The translations under genes and the position numbers were made by a program. A stretch of 64,000 bases of DNA. Source: Micropterix aruncella (taxonomy: Eukaryota; Arthropoda; Insecta; Lepidoptera; Micropterigidae). Positions 57,105 through 64,000 of the stretch are shown one piece after another (position 1 is the first letter of the stretch; the number at the start of each line of letters is the position of its first letter). Location: assembly GCA_944548615.1 (NCBI GenBank), contig OX155962.1, positions 446,670-510,669 on the forward strand, in the 5' to 3' direction. Under the pieces are notes generated by a model. That model ran no database searches. It worked only from the letters and a program-made list of their open reading frames with translations, and was not told the DNA's origin.

Positions 57105-57650
57105 TATTATTGGAATAAAATTCAAAACATTTATTCTTGTATAATACGAATACACAAACACAAAGAGTTATACCAACTTACAAAAAAAAATAGTAGTAAG
57201 AAATTATTATTAAACCCAACACCAATATATAGTAATACATAAATACAATAAATACATATTTAAAATAAATATACATACTAATATAAAATACTAATATACA
57301 CAAAATGTACACAAATAAATTAAATTGAAATACCTCTTGTCTTAAACCTCACATATACGTCTATTATATTTATTTTTTTTTAAATTGCTTTTTATTTATT
57401 AATTTTACCTAATCAAAAATTCTGTTAAGTTCCATTTTGTCATAGAGTGGTCCTTTAACAATCAAGCACTTTTTTATTGCATTTTTAAATGCTACCATGT
57501 TAACTAAATTTTATATCGTAATTTCTATATTATTATAGAGCCTTGGAGCTAAGTATTTAAAGTATCTTTGTGCGAATGAAGTTCTCACACGCGGTACCAA
57601 AAACTGCCTCGCCCCAGGACTTCCAGTTTTTTTACTTGTTGGTCCATAGG
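57105..57650 (-). pseudogene. Jockey/Rex-type RT C-terminus and 3' UTR
   Basis: The minus strand reads QFLVPRVRTSFAQRYFKYL, APRLYNNIEI, and after a shift FKNAIKKCLI and LYDKMELNRIF, the last residues of a LINE ORF2. An AT-rich 3' UTR follows, ending at about 57110 with AAGAATAAATGTTTTG. Confidence 0.65.
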
Positions 57651-57714
57651 CTGTAAGTGTTTGTAAGTTGATAGCGTCAATATACGTATGTACGTAAGTT
57701 GATAAATATGTAAG

Positions 57715-57850
57715 TTGGTAGCGTCCAAATCTGGTAGCGTACAAAAAAACCCTCACTCCCAAATTTGGACGGATTTCTCCGTCCTCTAGTCTAGTCACAG
57801 ATTTGGTCGCTTGATCGGCCTCTACCTGGGATGTTCGCGTTCATTCAGTT
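57715..57850 (-). repeat. Family G internal fragment
   Basis: GGATTTCTCCGTCCTCTAGT and TTGGTCGCTTGATCGGCCTC match the central block of the old family G subfamily. Confidence 0.45.
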
Positions 57851-59218
57851 CAAAATGGCTGCTGACTAGTGGTCATCAGCGCGATAGCTCAAAAAATGAA
57901 GGATGTTAGTATTTTTAATTAGTTATTTTCGAAAATAAAATCCTCTGCTTGCTTGCCAAACCGACCCTGCTAGCTACACACTTGCAACAGGTAGTATGCA
58001 TACTTAATCACTAAAATTAAAAGAGTTTCGATGGATGTGTTAAACTCCGTAATAAACGTACGATGGATGTGTTAAACTCCGTAATGTCGAATGTAGTTTT
58101 AGCGGCGGTTGACAGATGGCGCTAGAGTATCTACCCTAGGCAATTTATAACTCCAGGGGACATTTATTATAACGGCAGGGTCATTGCCTTCTCTATCTCA
58201 AGCCATGCTACTGAGAGATCTGGCAACGACGCGGTGAACCGGTTTATGTGCGGCCTACTACCGTAAGCAGTATTGTGACAGTTCGAAATTGTGTCGAAAT
58301 TGTTCGGGACTCTTGTCGACGCTTTGGGTTTTGTGACAGTTTTTGTGGTTTTTATGTATAGTTTTGAATGTGTTTAATGTAAAATACTCCTCTTCCTATC
58401 TGCAACAACTATTTAAGGTAAATATACGTCTTTTTATCGACAAATTTGCGTTAATATGTTGTTTTACATAGAAACATAACCTCAAATTGTCGTGTTCTCT
58501 GATTTGCAAAACATTCGTTATCGCTAATTTTACAGATTTCATTAATAGTTTTAGTTCATATCTATTAAATATTAATGGCGTAATCATTTTTTAAAAGTAT
58601 CCTTTACCTAATTAGTGCTATTATTAGCACAATCATATATGTCGACATCATGTTATATTTTAGAGTGTTGTTTATTTTGAATGCAAATAAATTACAGATT
58701 TCCAGATGCGTTTGTCTGAGTGAAATTAAGAGAGAGAGAGTCCGCCTCATTTTCTGATACTATCTACGATAACGGCTTCAGGTAAATATTTCATTGATCT
58801 TCTACAACAAGCTTTTATTTGTAATGCATGCAACAAAATAGTTTTTTTTTAACCTGCCTGGCCACAGCCAACCAGGCCTCGTTTAAGAATATCACAGCAA
58901 TATGCATATGCAGCAGAAACTGTAATTAATTCAGACATTCACTTGCATCATACCCGCGGTAGCTCGCTTTTATGCGTACCCTAAATACGACTGGCAAAAG
59001 TACAGAAAAGCTACTTGTATCTTAGCATTAAATTTTATAATCTACTCCCTACAAAATTTAAACAGCTGGAGGACATAAAATTAAAAAAAAAACATTAAGG
59101 AGATGCTGATAGGCCACCCTTTCTATAATCTGGCCGAATTTGAGGATCATGATTTTTCAAATATTGTGCCCATTTAAATTACTTAAAATAGTAGAGCCTT
59201 ATTGTCTGATTATTTTAT
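57851..59218. other. Unannotated stretch with a short direct repeat
   Basis: CGATGGATGTGTTAAACTCC occurs at 58029 and 58061. A possible exon bounded by TTACAG and GTAAAT lies at 58684-58781, but its reading is unclear. No gene claimed. Confidence 0.3.
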
Positions 59219-59893
59219 ATGGTCTTATATATTGGGAGCTAACGGGCCCATGATGAGTTGGCCACGAGGACCCATGTGTTCAGGGTCGGTCACACTCACG
59301 GGTCAACACCCATCCGACGGCCTCCACGCACGGGGTGCGAACCTGGGTAGGACACTGGGTCAACCAGTCTCCCCTGGGAATCAAACCTCTGGCGCTCCTG
59401 GACGGTCTGCGCACCGTGCGGCGCAAGCCAATCGATTGTGCTCTCCGACTAACAGTCGGGGGAGGGAGTCTGGGAACTGTATTGTTTCCTATAGAGCGGG
59501 GGTGGTTGCGTACCTTACGGCGATTCGATCCCGGTTCAGAGCCGGGCAAAGGACGCCTTGGTCCGCGATAGATTCGGTGTACTCTGTTTCACCGCTTCAT
59601 AAGGGAGAGGACCGCGCAAGCGACCTCGAACTCGGAACCAATCGAGAGACTGGAGAAATCTGGTCACAATTGGAAGTGAGGGTGCGAGTATCTCGAGCCC
59701 GCCGGGTTTATTCCTGGCTAACTCGCGGTAAGGCGTTGGACTCTCACGGGTTGTGGCGTAGCTAGACGTCGGATTGTTATTGTCCAAAGTCTTCTACGCT
59801 CACTGCACGGTCGATAGAACGATGAATCGTTAAAACGTCCTGCGGTGACGGGCTCGCCCGTTGTAGTCGACACCTCAAGATGGTCTTATATAT
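59219..59893 (+). repeat. Full-length family G repeat with 14-bp duplication
   Basis: The repeat (59233-59879, 647 bp) is flanked by ATGGTCTTATATAT at 59219-59232 and 59880-59893. It begins TGGGAGCTAACGGGCCCATG and ends TTGTAGTCGACACCTCAAG, with a terminal stem ACGGGC/GCCCGT. It is the best-preserved copy in the window. The open frame of 187 codons across it is not kept in other copies and shows no domain, so it is treated as chance. Confidence 0.88.
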
Positions 59894-59975
59894 GTACTTT
59901 TAGTTTAAAATTCATAACGTAGATTTGATTTTATTATTTAACATTTTACTGACAATTTGAATATTACGATGAATA

Positions 59976-60200
59976 ATTTTACTACGTATCTTTTCAAATT
60001 ACTAACTACTTCAAATATTAGGCTTCTATTTTGATTATTTATATTTATAGTTTGACAATCTAGTAGTTAATTCTTGACTACCTATGTATGTTCAGTAAAG
60101 AGTAGTAACGAGACTTACTACCTTGCACAATTATTTTGACACGTCCAAGAGCGGTCTTTAGCCGTCAATTGGACACGACGAAAATGTAATGTAATGTAAT
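59976..60200 (+). repeat. Dispersed LINE 3' UTR copy, (AATGT)n tail
   Basis: Near-identical partner of 690-915, including the AAAATGTAATGTAATGTAAT tail. Confidence 0.75.
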
Positions 60201-60366
60201 ATCGACGTTCTATCAGTCGAGAACCATAAGACTGATTGTTCAGATCAAAAGACATTATCAGACCCATTAAATGTATAATAGTTTTTGAGCACTCTAAACA
60301 CACCTATTGCCTTGTTTTGCCTACCTCATTATGTACCTCATCATTAATTTTAACTTCAAATATATT

Positions 60367-60585
60367 ACAGATTCCAGGGGGAGTCCTTAGTGCAATCCAG
60401 AGACAGAGCGCCGTTGGATCTGGATAAAATATAATCAACCGATTGGTTTGCCTCGTATACTTCATTATATATTTGCTTTTATTAATTTTGATTTAAATTT
60501 CAGATTCCGAGAGTCATTGGTGCATTCCAGGGACAGTGTGCCGTTGGATCTGGATAAAATACGATTTACATTAACCGCTCAAGGT
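60367..60585 (+). other. Duplicated exon-like segments
   Basis: Two segments, 60370-60430 and 60503-60585, each follow a pyrimidine-rich tract ending in CAG. They encode similar peptides: RFQGESLVQSRD and RFRESLVHSRD, both then PLDLDKI. The first meets a stop right after DKI. The second continues to LTAQG and a GTAAT donor-like site. They may be duplicated exons of a host or transposon gene. I do not recognise the protein. Confidence 0.35.
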
Positions 60586-61010
60586 AATTATTTGGTTATT
60601 CGTTTTTTATCTTTAATAATATTAAGTTCAGGAAGGTAGAGCCCCACCGACATTGTTTTACGTTTATTTTGTTATCGTCGATGTGTGCCAATTGATAACC
60701 ACACTACAAACTTGCTTGAGCATGCTTGCAGTGATTTGCAGATTAGCGCCTTTCTGCAAATCATTGTGCGTTGAGCGTTGAGTCTGCACGTGTATGCCTT
60801 GCTAAAGCGTTGAGTCTGTGTCTGTATGCAGATTTTCCCGAGACGATAGGCAACGATGATGATCAAGCGAGCGATACTCAATGACGATGATCATCATCGA
60901 TGCTATTATCGACTGACTGGAAACAATTTTATTATGTAGTCAAACATATCAAACGAATTCGAACCAGCTAGGGAGTAATATCACCGCTAATACTAGCTTA
61001 TATTTTTTAG

Positions 61011-61166
61011 ATGCCGAGGCGATGCTGTGTTCCTGGATGCAAATCAAATTATGACTCTACGTTGAAAACTGGAGAACTTCCCGTTTCAACATTTTCTTTC
61101 CCGAAGGACGATAATCTTCGTAAGCGATGGACCAGAGCTATTCCACGCTCTAATTGGAATTTTTAA
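61011..61166 (+). pseudogene. P-like transposase: truncated THAP domain
   Basis: The start of a THAP-type DNA-binding domain: MPRRCCVPGCKSNYD with the first Cys pair, STFSFPKDDNLRKRW and a stop after PRSNWNF. The second half (Cys-x2-His and AVPTF) is missing. In P-like transposons and THAP9 the THAP domain is followed by a long transposase. Here the C-terminal part of that protein begins at once, so the middle is deleted. Confidence 0.82.
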
Positions 61167-62064
61167 GAAAATTTGTTGTTTGGTTACAAAATTGGAAAAT
61201 CCTACCGGGAGGATGTTTTTTGTCAAGTGACACTTTTAATGCACTTATCCAAACTACTAAAGTGCTAATAGCTATCGTTGAGACCTCATTCCAAATATAT
61301 CCTGTTAAATATGTGTTATTGGGCAAATTTCAATCGGACTGCATCGAAAAACGTTTCGGCCAGTATCGCCAATTATCGGGATGTAACTATCATGTTTCTT
61401 GTACACAAGTGATGGAATTAGAATTAAAAATTTATTGAAATTGGATAATTTAAAAGATATAACAAATGTAATATTTTCTAACACTGACAGTGGCCTTGAG
61501 ACATGTCATTTGGATGATCTAAAAGGTATGTTATCAACCGATTACCTCGAGAAATGTGATGTTGATGAGTCATCCCAAATATACGTTTGTGGATATGCCG
61601 TACATTCCGCAGTCAAACGATTAGGTTGTGACTTGTGTTCATTTCTCATCAGAGATTCTAAAGGTGGCAATGTTGAAAATAAGTACTTTGACTACCTCCA
61701 AAGAGGTGGTCTGAGTGTGCCAGCAGACTCTGTCAAATTCCTCTACTTTCATTTGTATGCAATTTTCGAATATATAATTAATGATGACCAATTGAAAAGC
61801 TTACTGTTTCAAAATAGTGATGTAAGAAGTGTGCTATGTAGTCTAACATTTTTTAGTTTAAGATCTGGTATGTTTTACGTAGATTTAGATGGCTCTTGTG
61901 AAATGGGACACCCGACAAAGCATGCTTACTATTTAGTATGTAAAGTAATTGTTAATATTTTTTTAAACAACTATACTAAGCATGTAAATGACCATTCAAA
62001 AAGCAAAAAGAGCGATAAACGAAAATTAGATGTATATTCGAGTTCGCAATCAAAATCTATGTAA
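61154..62064 (+). pseudogene. P-like (THAP9-type) transposase C-terminus
   Basis: The first frame (61154-61435) has GGCFLSSDTFNALIQTTKVL, then LLGKFQSDCIEKRFGQYRQL and SGCNYHV, the signature near the end of P-element and THAP9 transposases. A frameshift near 61415 moves coding to the second frame, which reads GIRIKNLLKLDNL, later GYAVHSAVKRLGCDLC, FDYLQRGGLSVPAD and a Lys/Ser-rich tail that stops at 62062-62064. The catalytic core and GTP-binding region are absent. The layout resembles internally deleted derivatives known for Drosophila P. Element ends were not located. Confidence 0.88.
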
Positions 62065-62463
62065 AAGTTATGTAATACATCTAGTAGTCTAATATGTAAG
62101 TTTAATGTTCTATTACAAATTATTACTAAGGCATTTCTGTAGGTGTAGGTATGTATTATGTATTATATTATATTGTCATATATGTTGTAAGCAATAATAC
62201 TGCTGATATTACAATTCATTTAATTTACAATTTTATGTAATTAAAATACTTTTTTTTTGATAAATTTTATAATATTTTATCTGACATTTTTTACTACTGT
62301 TAATTTACACTGTCGACTGTATTTGAATGTTTTAAGTAATTGATGACTATACGAATTTTACCTAACTCCACCGTTTTTTAAACAATCCAATATAAAATGA
62401 AAGTAACAATGTAAAAACCTATTTAAAATAGTATTATGTTTTTGTTATATAAATTGATTTAAA

Positions 62464-62502
<39 letters not shown>

Positions 62503-62980
62503 CAATAATATATAAAATTAGATTCATGAAAAGTTACTTATCTGGGGTCCTGGTGGACCAGAAACATTTTACCGATAGTTAATGTCCTCTTTAAATACTT
62601 AGGGCAGCAGCACCTGTTTCCGCAATTGATAATTTATGATGTTCTTAGTTATTGCAGCCGAATTACTGTATGCCCTTGGATGTAATAAGTATAGGAGGAT
62701 GGTTTCTGTAACAGAAATGGATGTTAGTAACTTATTTTAGAAGAAATTATATGATTGAGAATATTTCGACACAAGTCGTATTCATCTCCATGACATTTCT
62801 GATAGAACAATTTTTTCAAAATTTAAATTTAAAAAAACTGAACATAGAGAAATGGGTTAATAATATTTTGCAATATCGTTATAATACACTATAACCGACC
62901 TTGAAAAACATTATTGATAATGATTTTTAAATGAAAAATATTAATAAGCTTTTAATGAATATGTCTGAACAAATATAATT
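62065..62980. other. AT-rich spacer
   Basis: Contains a (TA)n microsatellite at 62467-62499. No gene. The left part may be the 3' UTR and end of the P-like element. Confidence 0.35.
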
Positions 62981-62986
62981 ACTGTA

Positions 62987-64000
62987 TTAATTTTGCCTAT
63001 TCAGACCGGGACCCTTGCAAGCGCCTAAAATATTTATAAAAGCCAACTCCCAAGATTTAACGTCTCTTTCTTTAGCGTTATCGCCAAGGCACTTAATAAT
63101 TTTTACTTTAAAACAATTATCAAAAGTTAAATTGTGTGCCTTAGCATGCAATGCTATTGGAAGTTGACTATCATTGCCTACGCTGGCCCTGTGATTATTT
63201 AACCTAATGCTAAGAGGTGTAGTTGTTTCCCCAATATAAAATGCATTGCAGGTCTGGCAAAGTAATTGATATACAATATTTTTTGAAATGCAACTACTAT
63301 TAAAAGGAACTCTGTAACTATTAGGAGTGTTAGGACTAGTAAAATAAATGCTTCGATCTAATAAAGGACATGTTTTACAACGTGATCGACCACAAGGCTG
63401 TAGGCCAAAATTTTTGTTATTACTAAGATAATTTCGATTATTTTTATTAAGTATTGATTTTAAATTAGGAGGTTTTCGAAATGATAAAATTGGTGGTATA
63501 TCTAATAAACCTTTGGTTGATGGGTCGTTAGCTATAATAGGGAATAAATCTGCTAAAATAGGTCGCAGTTTCTCAGTGCCAGGAAAATAAGTAGTACTCA
63601 GAAAGATTTTATTTTGATTTAAATTTGAAACCAATTTAGGTTTAGGTGAAAATTTTGTTTCGGAATTTATTATATTTTTATCTAACAAAGAGGCAGGATA
63701 ATTTCTTTCTATTAGTGATTTTTTAAGATTGGAAAGGTACTTATCTAAATTTTCTTTATTATTAATTAAACGGTGTCCGCGAATTGACATTGAATATGGA
63801 ATTGACTTTTTGGTATGAAACGGATGACAGCTATCGAAATGTAGGTATTGCTCTTTGTTTGTAGGTTTTATATGAATTGCAGTTTTAATGGTGCCTTCGG
63901 ATAGAGTTAGATCAACGTCTAAGAATGTAATTTGATTTTCTGATATAGTGTATGTAAAATCTAAGGGTCCGAAATTATTTAAATCTGTAAGGAAGTCAGT
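62987..64000 (-). CDS. Penelope-like element: RT end and GIY-YIG endonuclease (partial)
   Basis: The minus-strand frame is open from the right edge to the stop at 62987; the methionine at 63790 is internal. Its first residues (ITFLDVDLTL, then IKPTNKEQYLHFDSCHPFHT and KKSIPYSMSIRGHRL) are the C-terminal side of a Penelope-type reverse transcriptase. A linker with a Cys motif (CGRSRCKTCPLL) follows, then the GIY-YIG nuclease: IVYQLLCQTCNAFYIGET, SIRLNNHRASV and a conserved Glu in KSWELAFI. The enzyme makes the nick that primes reverse transcription. No stop or shift is seen in the 338 codons available. The rest lies outside the window. Confidence 0.93.
   Translation of the reverse strand, partial: TDFLTDLNNFGPLDFTYTISENQITFLDVDLTLSEGTIKTAIHIKPTNKEQYLHFDSCHPFHTKKSIPYSMSIRGHRLINNKENLDKYLSNLKKSLIERNYPASLLDKNIINSETKFSPKPKLVSNLNQNKIFLSTTYFPGTEKLRPILADLFPIIANDPSTKGLLDIPPILSFRKPPNLKSILNKNNRNYLSNNKNFGLQPCGRSRCKTCPLLDRSIYFTSPNTPNSYRVPFNSSCISKNIVYQLLCQTCNAFYIGETTTPLSIRLNNHRASVGNDSQLPIALHAKAHNLTFDNCFKVKIIKCLGDNAKERDVKSWELAFINILGACKGPGLNRQN

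Noticed and set aside
59202..59765. 187-codon open frame across the family G copy
   Set aside because: Other family copies break it at different places and it shows no domain; GC-rich sequence has few stops.

Overview
This is eukaryotic nuclear DNA, most likely from an insect and probably a moth or butterfly. The reasons are the mix of transposons (LOA/R1-type LINEs with RNase H, Jockey/CR1-type LINE remnants, Helitrons ending in GTCAGCTAG, hAT, PIF/Harbinger, P-like and Penelope-like elements), the AT-rich background, the absence of bacterial gene organisation and the abundance of LINE 3' ends with short tandem tails. I found no host protein-coding gene that I can support. The window reads as a long intron or intergenic region built from nested mobile elements. 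The species call is inference.

Layout. 0-5.8 kb: a 300-bp foldback, LINE 3' ends, a split RT fragment and a dense cluster of a GC-rich repeat called here 'family G'. 5.7-12 kb: a full-length LOA/R1-type LINE on the minus strand (6097-11746) with a 13-bp target-site duplication, inserted into an older RT fragment. 12-23 kb: family G copies, degenerate RT remains, a perfect 74-bp-arm palindrome beside about 200 bp of TA repeat, a non-autonomous Helitron, and a hAT element with an 8-bp duplication. 22.9-25.5 kb: a Helitron with a broken Rep gene. 25.6-33 kb: a hAT transposase end, LINE ends, a TTAA-flanked element with very GC-rich inverted repeats, and a tRNA-derived SINE. 33.06-36.07 kb: a 5'-truncated LOA/R1-type LINE with a long uninterrupted RT-RNase H frame. 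36-44 kb: tandem arrays, a TTA-flanked PIF/Harbinger derivative and a second Helitron copy. 44-58 kb: RTE- and Jockey-like ends, hairpins, a 113-bp-arm inverted repeat and a third Helitron copy. 59-60.2 kb: a full-length family G copy with a 14-bp duplication. 61.0-62.1 kb: an internally deleted P-like (THAP) transposase gene. 63-64 kb: a Penelope-like element running off the right edge.

How the parts work together. ORF1 and ORF2 of the first LINE form one retrotransposition unit. The Helitron Rep could once have mobilised the three short Helitrons, which share its 3' terminus. The PIF, hAT and P-like remnants are non-autonomous now. Family G is the least explained component: about 650 bp, no coding potential, no poly(A), but 10-14 bp flanking duplications. 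It is the best candidate here for something not already described. All family names come from motif recognition by eye; no database search was run.
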